Positions 44,570-54,927 of a DNA stretch of 64,000 bases are shown here, piece by piece. Made by a program: the position numbers and the translations under genes. Source of the stretch: Actimicrobium sp034313845 (GTDB lineage: Bacteria; Pseudomonadota; Gammaproteobacteria; Burkholderiales; Burkholderiaceae_D). Numbering within the stretch: the first letter of the stretch is position 1; every line of letters begins with the position of its first letter. The stretch lies in NCBI RefSeq assembly GCF_034313845.1, contig NZ_JAVIWN010000004.1. The stretch is one strand, 5' to 3'. The notes below the pieces were generated by a model. It did not search any database, was not told the DNA's origin, and saw only the letters and a list, made by a program, of their open reading frames with translations.

Positions 44570-46036
44570 ATGAATACCCATTCGGTGCCGCCCACTGCGA
44601 GCGAACCGTTACCCGAGGCAGCGCTAACGCTGAAAACCTTGCCATCGGTCGACCGCCTGCTGGGTAGTGCGTCGGCACTGCAAGCCGCACAACAGCATGG
44701 CCGCACGCTGGTCAAACGAGCGATCCAGTCAGCGCTGACGACCACGCGTCAACGGCTGGTCACCTCCCCTGCCGAACTGTTCACGCTCGATCAACTGGAC
44801 CGCGCAATCGCGCACAAACTGGCCACCGACTTGCGCTCCAACCTGCGCGCGGTCTTCAATCTGACCGGCACCGTCATCCACACCAATCTCGGTCGCAGCC
44901 AGTTGCCGGAAGCGGCGATCACGGCGATGGTGCTGGCAGCGCGCTCGGCGGTGACGATCGAATACGATCTCGACAAAGGCGGTCGCGGCGAGCGCGATGA
45001 CATCACCGAAGGCTTGCTGTGCGAACTGACCGGTGCCGAAGCGGCCACCGTCGTCAACAACTGTGCCGCCGCCGTGCTGCTGGTATTGGGCGCGCTGGCC
45101 AGGGGCAAGGAAGTACCGGTCTCGCGCGGCGAACTGGTCGAGATCGGCGGCTCGTTCCGCATCCCCGACATCATGCAGGCAGCCGGTTGCAAGCTGGTCG
45201 AAGTGGGCACCACCAACCGCACCCATCTACATGATTACGAGAACGCGCTGTCCGACCAGACCGGGTTGGTGGCGCGGATTCACACCTCCAATTTTGAAGT
45301 CGTCGGCTTTACTGCCAGTCCGTCCGAAGCCGATCTGGCCACCCTCGCCCATGCCCACGGCATCCCGCTGATGGTTGATCTGGGTAGCGGTGCGCTGGTC
45401 CCGTTCGAACGCTATGGTTTGCCGCATGAACCGCTGCCGCAAGAGGCGATGAAAGCCGGTGCCGATATCGTCACCTTCTCCGGCGACAAGCTGCTGGGTG
45501 GACCGCAAAGCGGCATCATCACCGGCAACAAAGACTTGATCGCCAAGATCCGTCGCCATCCGCTCAAGCGCGCGCTGCGCTGCGACAAGCTGATCCTCGG
45601 CGCACTCGAAGGCGTGCTGCGCACCTACCGCGACCACCTCGACGATCCGCACGAACTGGCGCAGCACTTGCCGGTGCTGCGCTTGCTGAGCCGACCCGCG
45701 GCCGACATCCGGCAGGTCGGCGAGCGCGTGCTGACGTCGGTGCAGACAGCGCTGCGCGCCGTCGCTGAAGTCGCGCTGCATCCTGCACAAAGCCAGATCG
45801 GTAGCGGCTCATTGCCGGTTGAGCGACTCGATAGCTGGGCGCTGGTCATCGCGCCACTGGGCAAGCGCAGCGGCAGAACCGTGCAGGCGCTCGAAGAAGT
45901 CTTGCGGCAATTGCCAACGCCAGTCATCGGTCGCATCAAGGATGGCGCGATCTGGCTGGACTTGCGCACGCTCGAAAACGAAAGCGGCTTTCTGGCCCAA
46001 CTGGGTGTGCTCGCGCAACTGTCGACGGCACCATGA
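44570..46036 (+). CDS. selA: L-seryl-tRNA(Sec) selenium transferase
   Basis: 488 residues, a PLP-dependent enzyme that converts seryl-tRNA(Sec) to selenocysteyl-tRNA(Sec) using selenophosphate. Landmarks are FNLTGTVIHTNLGRSQLP, VNNCAAAVLLVL, and the PLP lysine region TFSGDKLLGGPQSG. The last bases overlap the selB start (ATGA), indicating coupled translation. Confidence 0.95.
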   Translation: MNTHSVPPTASEPLPEAALTLKTLPSVDRLLGSASALQAAQQHGRTLVKRAIQSALTTTRQRLVTSPAELFTLDQLDRAIAHKLATDLRSNLRAVFNLTGTVIHTNLGRSQLPEAAITAMVLAARSAVTIEYDLDKGGRGERDDITEGLLCELTGAEAATVVNNCAAAVLLVLGALARGKEVPVSRGELVEIGGSFRIPDIMQAAGCKLVEVGTTNRTHLHDYENALSDQTGLVARIHTSNFEVVGFTASPSEADLATLAHAHGIPLMVDLGSGALVPFERYGLPHEPLPQEAMKAGADIVTFSGDKLLGGPQSGIITGNKDLIAKIRRHPLKRALRCDKLILGALEGVLRTYRDHLDDPHELAQHLPVLRLLSRPAADIRQVGERVLTSVQTALRAVAEVALHPAQSQIGSGSLPVERLDSWALVIAPLGKRSGRTVQALEEVLRQLPTPVIGRIKDGAIWLDLRTLENESGFLAQLGVLAQLSTAP

Positions 46037-47991
46037 TTATCGGCACCGCAGGTCACATCGACCATGGCAAGACCTCGCTGGTGCGGGCACTGACAGGGAT
46101 AGAGACGGACCGTCTCGCCGAAGAAAAAGCGCGCGGCATCACGATCGAACTCGGCTATGCCTACCAGCCGGTCGATGCAGCTGATCCGACCGGTGCACGA
46201 CTGGGTTTTGTCGACATGCCCGGTCATGAACGCTTCATCCACACGATGCTGGCCGGGGCCACCGGCATCAGCTACGCGCTGCTGGTGGTCGCTGCCGACG
46301 ACGGTGTGATGCCGCAAACCCGCGAGCATCTGCACATCCTGCAATTGCTCGGGATGCAGCACGGCGCGGTGGTGCTGACCAAGACCGATCTGGTGTCGGA
46401 CGCACGGGTCGCGCAAGTGACTGGCGAGTTGCACCATCTTCTTGCGAGTACCTTTTTGAACGATGCGCCGGTGTTCCCGGTCAGTACGCTCAGCGGTGAA
46501 GGCGTACCGGCACTCAAGAATTGTCTGGCCGATGTGGCACGGCGCTGGCATGGCGAACATTCGCCACAGGACGCAACCACCGAAGCCCAGGACAGCCAAT
46601 TCAGGCTGGCGCTGGACCGCTGTTTTTCACTCGATGGTCGCGGCACCATCGTCACCGGCACCGTCTATGCCGGATCGCTGCGGGTCGGCGATACCGTCAA
46701 CGTACTGCCCTCGCAGCGCGACCGCCCGATGCTGTCGGCGCGGGTGCGCGGCATGCACGCGATGAACCAGACGGTCGAGCAGTGCGGTGCTGGTCAGCGG
46801 GTCTCGCTGAACCTGGTCGGACTCGAACGCAGCGCGCTGCATCGCGGCGACTGGATCGTTGCCGCCACAATCACGCGCCTGAGCGAACGCCTGGTCGTCG
46901 ATCTGGCGCTGCTCGCCGATAGCAAACCGTTGCGGCACTGGAGCGCGGTCCATGTGCACGTCGGTGCGGCGCATACCACTGCGCGTATCGCGCTGCTGCA
47001 AGGCGATCTGTTGATGCCGGGGTCAGGCATGCTGGCTGAACTCGCGCTTGATGTGCCGCTGCATGTCTGCCATAGCGACCGTATCGTGTTGCGTGACGCC
47101 AGCGCCCAGCACACCATCGGTGGCGGTGTCGTGCTCGATGCTTGCGTGCCGGTGCGCGGCAAGCGCTCCGCGACCCGACTGGCCTTGCTGGCAGCGCAAC
47201 GCGAACCATTGGCGATTGATGCATTACGCCGCACGCTGGTGCTGGATGCGAGCGGACTCGATGTCGATGTGTTTGCCGCCAATCGCAACCTGTCGGTGCT
47301 GTTCGTGCAGTCGCTGCTCGCACAACTCGGTGCCGTGGCTGTCAGCACTGACACCGGACACCATGCCTTTGCCGCCGAGCGCTGGCAGCAATTGCAGCAA
47401 ACGGTGCTCACAACATTGGCCGCCCTGCATGCGCGCGAACCGGATTATGTCGGCGTCGAGCGCGAACGCTTGCGCCGGATTGCGCTACCCACCGTGCCGC
47501 CTGCCGTGTTTCGGGAACTGCTGCGCGCACTGCTGCAAGAGCAGCATATCGTCGCGATCAGCCATGTTTTTATTGCGCTGCCATCGCACACCGTGGCGTT
47601 TTCCAATGACGAGAACGCGCTCTGGCAAAGAATTGTTCCGCTCTTGTCCGAATCGGCTTTCCAGCCGCCGCGCGTGCGGCCACTCGCGGTAGCACTGCGC
47701 AAGGATGAGGAGCTAGTGCGCCGCCTGCTCGGCAAAGCCGCGCGGCTTGGCTACACCTACCGGGTCGCGCATGATCATTTCTTTCTCGATGCGGCCGTGC
47801 GCACCCTCGCTGCGCATGTACAGACGCTGACCGATAGCGACGGCGAAGCCTCGGTCGCGCTGTTCCGCGACCGTATCGGGACCGGTCGCAAACTAGCCGT
47901 CGAGATCCTTGAATTCTTCAATCGGGTCGGTTACACGCGCCGCATTCACGACCGGCATGTGATCCGTCAGCAAGCGATGTGGCAACAATGA
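46033..47991 (+). CDS. selB: Selenocysteine-specific elongation factor
   Basis: 652 residues. The GTPase domain has GHIDHGKTSLVRALTG, DMPGHERFIHTM and TKTD. Domains II and III follow, then C-terminal winged helices (~residues 400-640, ending FFNRVGYTRRIHDRHVI) that bind SECIS. It delivers Sec-tRNA to the UGA of fdoG. tRNA-Sec follows about 80 bases downstream. Confidence 0.95.
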   Translation: MIIGTAGHIDHGKTSLVRALTGIETDRLAEEKARGITIELGYAYQPVDAADPTGARLGFVDMPGHERFIHTMLAGATGISYALLVVAADDGVMPQTREHLHILQLLGMQHGAVVLTKTDLVSDARVAQVTGELHHLLASTFLNDAPVFPVSTLSGEGVPALKNCLADVARRWHGEHSPQDATTEAQDSQFRLALDRCFSLDGRGTIVTGTVYAGSLRVGDTVNVLPSQRDRPMLSARVRGMHAMNQTVEQCGAGQRVSLNLVGLERSALHRGDWIVAATITRLSERLVVDLALLADSKPLRHWSAVHVHVGAAHTTARIALLQGDLLMPGSGMLAELALDVPLHVCHSDRIVLRDASAQHTIGGGVVLDACVPVRGKRSATRLALLAAQREPLAIDALRRTLVLDASGLDVDVFAANRNLSVLFVQSLLAQLGAVAVSTDTGHHAFAAERWQQLQQTVLTTLAALHAREPDYVGVERERLRRIALPTVPPAVFRELLRALLQEQHIVAISHVFIALPSHTVAFSNDENALWQRIVPLLSESAFQPPRVRPLAVALRKDEELVRRLLGKAARLGYTYRVAHDHFFLDAAVRTLAAHVQTLTDSDGEASVALFRDRIGTGRKLAVEILEFFNRVGYTRRIHDRHVIRQQAMWQQ

Positions 47992-47999
47992 AAGCTCCG

Positions 48000-48005
48000 T
48001 ATAAT
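48000..48005 (+). promoter_or_regulatory. Candidate -10 element for tRNA-Sec
   Basis: TATAAT just after selB, about 67 bases before the tRNA. No good -35 sits 16-18 bases upstream, so it may be weak, or the tRNA may be co-transcribed with selB. Confidence 0.35.
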
Positions 48006-48072
48006 GCGACCGACACGACGTATTTATCCATGAGTGACCGGCAGCGTGGTCATCTTGCGGAACATGATTACT

Positions 48073-48168
48073 GGGAGAGCTGCGCTTCCTGGTGGAACGA
48101 CCGGACTTCAAATCCGGGTGGGGTTGCCAGCAATCCCAGGTGGGTTCGACTCCCACGCTCTCCCGCCA
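48073..48168 (+). tRNA. selC: tRNA-Sec (UCA anticodon)
   Basis: 96 bases including an encoded CCA. An 8-base acceptor stem GGGAGAGC pairs with GCTCTCCC (48157-48164), then discriminator G and CCA. The anticodon TCA lies at 48108-48110 in the loop of CCGGA/TCCGG. The long variable arm and GGGTTCGACTCCC T-arm match the unusual 8+5 selenocysteine tRNA shape. It lies with selA and selB and before fdhD. Confidence 0.95.
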
Positions 48169-48214
48169 CCATCCCGTCACACCACACGGCTTCGCCTGCA
48201 AGGCAGGCATTGTC

Positions 48215-49072
48215 ATGAGTGACGCCGACTTGGTTCTCGCTGACGAACACCACCATCTGTCAATGTCGCCTGCCACGGTCTCGACATGGCGCGGCAACAG
48301 CGAAGTGCACGGCACTGACATGCTGGCTGAAGAAGTCCCGGTCGCGCTCGAATACAACGGTATTTCGCATGCCGTGATGCTAGCCACACCGACTGATCTG
48401 GAAGACTTTGCATTGGGTTTCAGCCTGAGCGAAGGCTTGATCCGGCATCGCTCCGACCTGTACGACTGCGACGTGCTGTCGCTGCCTGACGGCATCCGTA
48501 TTGCGATGCGCATTTCAAACGAGTGCTTCGCCGCGATGAAAGATCAGCGACGCAACATGAGCGGGCGTACCGGTTGCGGCTTGTGTGGTGCCGAGACGCT
48601 CGCGCAAGTGCTGCGCACACCGCCACGGGTCAACAGTGCTATCCGGATTGATGCCGCACAACTGCAACAAGCGTTCCTGGAAATGGAACAGCAACAGACC
48701 CTGCAACAAGCCACCGGATCGACCCACGCGGCCGGTTGGCTAGCTGCCGATTGCCACGTGCCGGTTGTGCGCGAAGATGTCGGTCGCCACAATGCGCTCG
48801 ACAAACTCATCGGGGCGCTGACCTATCGCGGCACCGACTTCGCCAGCGGCGCGGTGCTGATCACCAGCCGCGCCAGTTATGAAATGGTGCAAAAAACCGC
48901 GATGGCCGGGATTGGACTGCTGGCTGCGGTGTCGGCACCAACCGCGCTGGCGCGGCGCCTGGCTGACGAGACCGGGATCACGCTGGTGGGCTTCGTGCGT
49001 GGTCACGGCCATGTTGTCTACACCCATCCGGAGCGTCTTTGCCATCCTCTCCCGTCGCTGAAATCAGCCTGA
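48215..49072 (+). CDS. fdhD: Formate dehydrogenase sulfurtransferase FdhD
   Basis: 285 residues from the ATG at 48215; the open frame upstream runs through the tRNA gene and is not coding. The motif TGCGLCGAETL carries the CxxC cysteines that transfer sulfur from IscS to the molybdenum cofactor. VREDVGRHNALDKLIG and ITSRASYEMVQK are also family-typical. The stop overlaps the end of the convergent czcA by 9 bases. Confidence 0.94.
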   Translation: MSDADLVLADEHHHLSMSPATVSTWRGNSEVHGTDMLAEEVPVALEYNGISHAVMLATPTDLEDFALGFSLSEGLIRHRSDLYDCDVLSLPDGIRIAMRISNECFAAMKDQRRNMSGRTGCGLCGAETLAQVLRTPPRVNSAIRIDAAQLQQAFLEMEQQQTLQQATGSTHAAGWLAADCHVPVVREDVGRHNALDKLIGALTYRGTDFASGAVLITSRASYEMVQKTAMAGIGLLAAVSAPTALARRLADETGITLVGFVRGHGHVVYTHPERLCHPLPSLKSA

Positions 49073-52000
49073 TTGTTTGCGATACGCCAGCCGGTACAAC
49101 AACGGCAGCACCAGCAACGTCAGCGCCGTCGAGGACAAGATGCCGCCGATGACAACCGTGGCCAGCGGTCGCTGCACCTCGGCACCGGTCCCGATGGCAA
49201 TAGCCATCGGGACAAACCCCAGCGACGCGACCAGCGCCGTCATCAACACCGGCCGCAAGCGTGTCAATGCCCCCTCTTCAATCGCCTGGTCAAGCGGCAT
49301 GCCCTGCTCACGCAACGCGCGGATGAACGCAATCATCACGAGTCCGTTCAATACCGCCACACCGGATAGCGCAATGAAACCAATCCCCGCCGAGATCGAC
49401 AACGGAATGCCGCGCAACCACAGCGCAACGATGCCGCCGGTCAGCGCAAACGGTACGCCGGTGAAGACCAGCAAGCCATCCTTGAGGTTGTTGAACATCG
49501 CAAACAGCAACATGAACACGAGCAGCAGCGCCACCGGCACGACGATCTGCAGTCGCTTGGTCGCCGATTGCAGTTGTTCGAAGGTGCCACCCCAGCTGGT
49601 CCAGTAGCCGCTCGGCATCTTGACCTGCTGGCGGATCTGCTCCCCGGCATCGGCGACAAACGAGCCCATATCGCGACCACGCACATTGGCGGTCACGACC
49701 ACGCGCCGCTTGCCGTTTTCGCGGCTGATCTGGTTCGGACCCGGTGCCATGTCGATGCTGGCGACGTCGCCCAATGTCAGATAAGAAGGCGGACCGCCCG
49801 TACCACCATTGGGCAAACGGATCGGCAAACGCAGCATCGCATCGGTGCTGGAGCGCAGCGCTTCCGGCAGCCGCACGACGATATCAAAACGCCGGTCGCC
49901 TTCAAAAAGAGTGCCTGCTTCGGTGCCACCGATTGCGGTGCTAATGACTTGCTGGACATCACTGACATTGAGCCCCAGCCGGGCAGTTTTTTCGCGGTCG
50001 ATCCGGATCGTTAGCATCGGCAAGCCGGTGGTTTGTTCGACCTTGACATCGGCGGCTCCCGCGACGTTTGAGAGCACTCCGGATATCTCCTCTGCGGCCT
50101 GATTCATGACATCCATATCATCGCCAAATACCTTCACGGCGACATCGCTGCGCACACCCGAAATCAATTCATTGAAGCGCATCTGGATTGGCTGCGTGAA
50201 CTCGTAATTATTGCCGGGCACATTGGCGACGGCAGTCTGCATTGCCGCCAGCAGATCGGCTTTGCTGCGGGTCGGATCGGGCCATGCCGATTGCGGTTTG
50301 AGCATGACGAAGTTATCAGCCACATTGGGCGGCATCGGATCGGTCGCGATTTCGGCCGTACCGATCTTGGCAAAGACCTTGTCGACCTCAGGAAATTGCA
50401 TGATCGTGCGTTCCAGTTCTGCCTGCATCGCGATGGCTTGTGTCAGGCTGGTGCCAGGAATGCGCAAGGCATGCAGCGCGATATCGCCTTCATCAAGGCT
50501 GGGGACGAATTCGCTACCCATGCGTGTGGCTAGTAATCCGCTCAGTACGATGACCACACCGGCAATGGTCAGCACCAGCGATTTGTTCGCCATCGCCAAT
50601 CGCAGCATCGGCGCATACGCACTCCGGGCAGCGCTCATCACCCGGTTTTCTTTCTCGCTGACCTTGTTGCCGATGAAAAGCGCCACCGCTGCGGGGATGA
50701 AGGTGATCGACAGGATCATCGCCCCGATCAGCGCCGCGACGACGGTGAACGCCATCGGATGAAACATCTTTCCTTCGACGCCAGTGAGCGCAAAAATCGG
50801 CAGGTACACGACCATGATGATGAGCTGCCCGTACAGCAGCGGCCGGCGTGCTTCGCGGGCGGCAGCGAATACTTCATGGAAGCGCTCGGTGCGGGTCAGT
50901 GTCCGGCCGGCGTTGGTTTGCGCATGGGCCAGACGACGCACGCAGTTTTCGACAATCACCACCGCGCCGTCGATGATGATGCCGAAATCGAGCGCACCCA
51001 GACTCATCAGGTTGGCACTGACGGCGTTGGTGACCATGCCGGTAAAAGTGAACAGCATCGCCAGTGGAATCACCATCGCCGTGATCAGCGCGGCGCGCAA
51101 ATTACCGAGGAACAGGAACAGTACGGCAATGACCAGCAGCGCACCTTCGATCAGGTTTTTTCTAACGGTATTGATCGCCTTGTCAACCAGTGTGGTCCGG
51201 TCATAGACGGTGTTGGCGAACACGCCATCGGGCAAGCTGAGATTGATTTCGTCTAGCTTGCTGGCCACCGCGCGCGAGACGGTGCGGCTGTTTTCACCGA
51301 TCAGCATGAAGACCGTTCCGAGCACGACTTCGCGGCCGTTCTCGGTCGCCGCGCCGGTACGCAGTTCCTTGCCGATCACGACCTCGGCGACATCGCGGAT
51401 GCGCACCGGGATGCCCTGCCGACTGCCGACCAGGATGTTGCCGATATCGGCCATTGAGCTCACTTGTCCGGGTGCGCGCACCAGAAACTGTTCGCCGCGT
51501 CGCTCGATGTAACCAGCACCGACATTGCTGTTATTGCTTTCGAGTGCAGTGACGATGTCCTGCAGCGCCAAGCCGTGTGCGATCAACCGGTCCGGGTCAG
51601 GAGCGACCTGAAACTCTTTGGCATACCCGCCGATGGTATTGATCTCGGCGACGCCGGCCACATTGCGCAACTGCGGCTTGATGATCCAGTCCTGAATCTC
51701 GCGCAAGTCAGTCGGCGTGTACGGCGTGCCGTCTGCTTTGACTGCGCCGTCACGCGTCTCGACGGTCCACATGACAATCTCACCGAGGCCGGTTGAAATC
51801 GGTCCCAGACTCGGTGTCAGCCCGGACGGCAACTGCGCTCTGGCTTGCTGGAGCCGCTCGTTGACGAGCTGGCGCGCAAAGAATACATCGGTACCCTCCT
51901 TGAAGATGATGGTCACTTGCGACAAGCCGTAGCGTGACAGCGAACGGGTCTGTTCCAGCTGCGGCAAACCGGCCATCACCGTTTCGATCGGATAGGTGAT

Positions 52001-52192
52001 GCGCTGTTCGGTTTCCAGCGGCGAATAGCCGGGTGCCGAGGTGTTGACCTGCACCTGCACGTTAGTGATGTCGGGTACGGCATCGATCGGTAATTGCTGA
52101 TAACTGAAGACGCCAAGGGCGGCCATACCGAGCGTGAGCAGCATGACCATCCAGCGCTGGGCGATGGAAAAGTGGATGATTTTTTCAAACAT
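49064..52192 (-). CDS. czcA: Heavy-metal RND efflux pump, inner-membrane component
   Basis: 1042 residues with the twelve-helix RND layout and two large periplasmic loops. The HME motif GALDFGIIIDGAVVIVEN in helix 4 is that of divalent-cation (Zn/Co/Cd) pumps, unlike Cu/Ag pumps. The N-terminus FSIAQRWMVMLLTLGMAALG and TGVEGKMFHPMAFTV are also typical. It is last in the minus-strand operon czcI-C-B-A, 56 bases after czcB. Confidence 0.93.
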   Translation of the reverse strand: MFEKIIHFSIAQRWMVMLLTLGMAALGVFSYQQLPIDAVPDITNVQVQVNTSAPGYSPLETEQRITYPIETVMAGLPQLEQTRSLSRYGLSQVTIIFKEGTDVFFARQLVNERLQQARAQLPSGLTPSLGPISTGLGEIVMWTVETRDGAVKADGTPYTPTDLREIQDWIIKPQLRNVAGVAEINTIGGYAKEFQVAPDPDRLIAHGLALQDIVTALESNNSNVGAGYIERRGEQFLVRAPGQVSSMADIGNILVGSRQGIPVRIRDVAEVVIGKELRTGAATENGREVVLGTVFMLIGENSRTVSRAVASKLDEINLSLPDGVFANTVYDRTTLVDKAINTVRKNLIEGALLVIAVLFLFLGNLRAALITAMVIPLAMLFTFTGMVTNAVSANLMSLGALDFGIIIDGAVVIVENCVRRLAHAQTNAGRTLTRTERFHEVFAAAREARRPLLYGQLIIMVVYLPIFALTGVEGKMFHPMAFTVVAALIGAMILSITFIPAAVALFIGNKVSEKENRVMSAARSAYAPMLRLAMANKSLVLTIAGVVIVLSGLLATRMGSEFVPSLDEGDIALHALRIPGTSLTQAIAMQAELERTIMQFPEVDKVFAKIGTAEIATDPMPPNVADNFVMLKPQSAWPDPTRSKADLLAAMQTAVANVPGNNYEFTQPIQMRFNELISGVRSDVAVKVFGDDMDVMNQAAEEISGVLSNVAGAADVKVEQTTGLPMLTIRIDREKTARLGLNVSDVQQVISTAIGGTEAGTLFEGDRRFDIVVRLPEALRSSTDAMLRLPIRLPNGGTGGPPSYLTLGDVASIDMAPGPNQISRENGKRRVVVTANVRGRDMGSFVADAGEQIRQQVKMPSGYWTSWGGTFEQLQSATKRLQIVVPVALLLVFMLLFAMFNNLKDGLLVFTGVPFALTGGIVALWLRGIPLSISAGIGFIALSGVAVLNGLVMIAFIRALREQGMPLDQAIEEGALTRLRPVLMTALVASLGFVPMAIAIGTGAEVQRPLATVVIGGILSSTALTLLVLPLLYRLAYRKQSG

Positions 52193-52248
52193 GGCGCGCG
52201 CTGTCGACAGAGTGCTGCGTGGTAGGCGTCATCATTGATGGGTGTTGA

Positions 52249-53499
52249 TCAGTGCGCATGGCTGGCACCCGATTTGCCAAGGTCGGCCTTGATCAGGAAG
52301 CTGTTGCGGGCGGCGATCTGCTCGCCGGCACGCAAGCCATCAAGCACTTCAGTGAACACGCCATCGCTGCGACCCAGCTTCAGCGGTCGCGCTTCGAAAC
52401 TGTCGCCCGCGCGACCGAACGCGGTCGGACCATCGTTGATGGTCTGGATCGCACCCACTGGCACCGCGATGGCGACATCGACCGATGCCGACACCAGATT
52501 GACCGTCACCGGCAAACCCGGACGCCACAATCCTTTCGGGTTCGGCAAGACAATGCGCGCGCTCGCCGTACGGGTTTGCGCACCGACCAGCGCACCGACA
52601 TACGACAGCGTGCCGGTCGCGGCATGGTCGAAGGCAATCGCCTTGACGCTTGCTTGCTGGCCGGTGCTGACTGCATTGAGGTCTTTCGCCGGCACGACGA
52701 TTTCGGCCCAGACCGACGACAGATCAGCGACGATAAAAATTGTCGTGTCGTCCTTGAGCGAGGCACCGATGGCGATGCGCTTGTCGGTCACGGTACCGTC
52801 GATCGGGGAACGGATTTCGTAACGGGTCAGGTTGCCGCCTGCGTTCGCGTTCGCCCCGAGCGCGGCCAGTTTTTGGCGCGCACTTTGTGCCGCGATGTCG
52901 GCTTCCTGCAGTGCGTTGCGGGCCTGCAGGTAGTCTTGTTCCGCCGAGATTTTTTCTTCCCACAAAGTCTTCTCGCGTGCGAACGTCGTGCGTGCCAGCG
53001 CGGCCCGCTGCTGCGCCGCAATCGAGTCGCTGCGCTGGTCGGCCAGCGCATGGCTGGAAATGACGGCCAGTACCTGGCCCTTGCGCACCGTGTCCCCGGC
53101 ATTGGCCGACACCGATTCAACGGTCCCGCTCAGACGCGGCACGATGTGCACCATGCGGTCTTCATTGACGTGAATTTCACCGATCAGTTGCAGCGTGCTG
53201 TTGATGCGGGCCGGTCCGGCCGTGCCCAGCGCGACGCCGTTCTGCTTCATTTGCTCATCGCTCATCGTCACGCTTGCTTCGTCATGGCCGGGTTCTTCCT
53301 GACCTGCTTCTTCATGACCGGGTTTTTCATGCGACTTGCCGTCATCATGACCACCGGCTTTTGCGTGAGAGTCCGTGCCGTGTGTCTCTGCACTGACCGC
53401 GGTACGGTTAAGACCCAGAATCAGGAAAGCCAGCAATGCGCCAATGGCGAGAACCATCGCGATCGCGATGCCCTGTTTTTTGTTGAGATTGAAGGTCAT
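52249..53499 (-). CDS. czcB: RND periplasmic adaptor, His-rich
   Basis: 416 residues. One N-terminal helix (GIAIAMVLAIGALLAFLILG) is followed by a His/Asp/Glu-rich segment (residues ~38-75, HGTDSHAKAGGHDDGKSHEK) likely to bind metal. Then come the membrane-fusion domains: barrel-sandwich (VSANAGDTVRKGQVLAVISS), coiled-coil hairpin and beta-barrel (YEIRSPIDGTVTDKRI). The C-terminus ends in SHAH. The start overlaps the czcC stop by 4 bases. Confidence 0.92.
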   Translation of the reverse strand: MTFNLNKKQGIAIAMVLAIGALLAFLILGLNRTAVSAETHGTDSHAKAGGHDDGKSHEKPGHEEAGQEEPGHDEASVTMSDEQMKQNGVALGTAGPARINSTLQLIGEIHVNEDRMVHIVPRLSGTVESVSANAGDTVRKGQVLAVISSHALADQRSDSIAAQQRAALARTTFAREKTLWEEKISAEQDYLQARNALQEADIAAQSARQKLAALGANANAGGNLTRYEIRSPIDGTVTDKRIAIGASLKDDTTIFIVADLSSVWAEIVVPAKDLNAVSTGQQASVKAIAFDHAATGTLSYVGALVGAQTRTASARIVLPNPKGLWRPGLPVTVNLVSASVDVAIAVPVGAIQTINDGPTAFGRAGDSFEARPLKLGRSDGVFTEVLDGLRAGEQIAARNSFLIKADLGKSGASHAH

Positions 53500-54827
53500 G
53501 GTGATTCCTGAGACTGGCTATTTAGGGACACAGCGGACACAACGGACACAGCGCCGATATCGCCGCCAACGAGACGTTCGATATCGGCGGCCGCCCGATG
53601 GGCGCTGGCCAGCGTCTGTAATGTCTGAGATTTGGCTTGCAACAAGGTGCGCTGCGCATCGAGCACATCAAGGAAACTGAACTTGCCGAAGGCAAAGCCG
53701 GTACTCGCGGCGTCATAGGCGCTTTGCGCACCCGGCACGATTTGCTGCTGCAACAGTTGGGCTTGCTCAATTGCGGTAGCGAGTTGTTCATGGGCCTGCG
53801 CAAGTTCACTGGCACCCTGAATGTCGCTCGCCGTCAATGCGTCGCGGGCCTTGTCGGTGCGCCGCAGCGATTCGAGCAGATTGCCCTGATTGCGGTCAAA
53901 CAGCGCGAGCGGAATCGACACGCCGAGAATGGCTTGATTGCGACCCAGCTGTTCGTCGCGTTTGGCACCGATGCTCACGGTCAGGTCCGGCACCTGACGT
54001 GTACGTTCGACTTGCGCCAGTGCCTGTCGGCGTTGCACTTCCAGACGCGAACGGGCGAAGGCGGGCGATTGCTGCAAGCGTTGCAGTAACGAATCCAGCG
54101 ACGGCAGCGGCGGCAGGACCGCGAGTGCACCGTCGACCCGCTCGAAGCGCGGCCGGGTTTTTCCCCATGTGGCGGCAAGGCGTTGGCGCATCGTCGACAG
54201 TTCACTCGCGGCTTGCGACAGTTCGATATGAACACTGGCTTGCGCTACGCGCGCTCTGGTTTCATCAACCGGCGAGGTCTTGCCGGCGACCACCCGTTTG
54301 GCGGCAACGCTGGTGGCGCGCTGTGCCAGCTCGACCGACGCCAGCGCCAGCTGATGCCGCTCCTGCGCAGTCAGTACCTCATAAAAAGCCGTCATCACCG
54401 TGGCGCGGAGCGCGGCCTGTGCGATGGCCAGATCGGCCACCGCCGCATCACGATTGCGATCCGCCGCCGTCATGCGCGCCAGCCGCTTGCCGCCCAGTTC
54501 GATCGTCTGATTCAGTTGCAGGGTCGTAGACCGCGTCTCCTTCCGGGTATCTTCCAGGCTGGCTGACAATTCAGGATTGGGTCGTGTGGCGGCCTGTTGC
54601 ACGGCACCGTCCATCGCCGCGATTTCGCGCGCAGCAACGGCGAGACCGGGATTGGCGCTGGCAGCGAGCGCCAGCGCAGCAGCCAGCGTGAGTGACCCGC
54701 TGGGCTCGACCGGACCAGCCGACGAGATGGCTAACCCGGCTCGCCCCTCATTGAGGAAGGACGCTTGGGCAAAGACAGGGACGTGCACAGACACCGCCAA
54801 GACTAGCGGCAAGAACAATTTTTGCAT
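53496..54827 (-). CDS. czcC: RND outer-membrane channel protein
   Basis: 443 residues from the ATG at 54827, with GGAG seven bases ahead. A signal peptide (FLPLVLAVSVHVPVFA) precedes two TolC/OEP repeats (LEDTRKETRSTTLQLNQTIE; AILGVSIPLALFDRNQGNLL), typical of CzcC. It forms the outer-membrane duct of the Czc pump. It lies 100 bases downstream of czcI. Confidence 0.92.
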   Translation of the reverse strand: MQKLFLPLVLAVSVHVPVFAQASFLNEGRAGLAISSAGPVEPSGSLTLAAALALAASANPGLAVAAREIAAMDGAVQQAATRPNPELSASLEDTRKETRSTTLQLNQTIELGGKRLARMTAADRNRDAAVADLAIAQAALRATVMTAFYEVLTAQERHQLALASVELAQRATSVAAKRVVAGKTSPVDETRARVAQASVHIELSQAASELSTMRQRLAATWGKTRPRFERVDGALAVLPPLPSLDSLLQRLQQSPAFARSRLEVQRRQALAQVERTRQVPDLTVSIGAKRDEQLGRNQAILGVSIPLALFDRNQGNLLESLRRTDKARDALTASDIQGASELAQAHEQLATAIEQAQLLQQQIVPGAQSAYDAASTGFAFGKFSFLDVLDAQRTLLQAKSQTLQTLASAHRAAADIERLVGGDIGAVSVVSAVSLNSQSQESP

Positions 54828-54927
54828 CGAATTCTCCAGTTGAAACAAACAGGGGAATCCGGCAAGACGCGCTAGGGTCTACCGTGGAATACGGAGCAGA
54901 AAAGAAAAGCGGAAGCGACGTGCCGGA

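Noticed and set aside
48092..48214. N-terminal extension of FdhD
   Set aside because: This stretch is the tRNA-Sec gene and its flank; the family start is at 48215.
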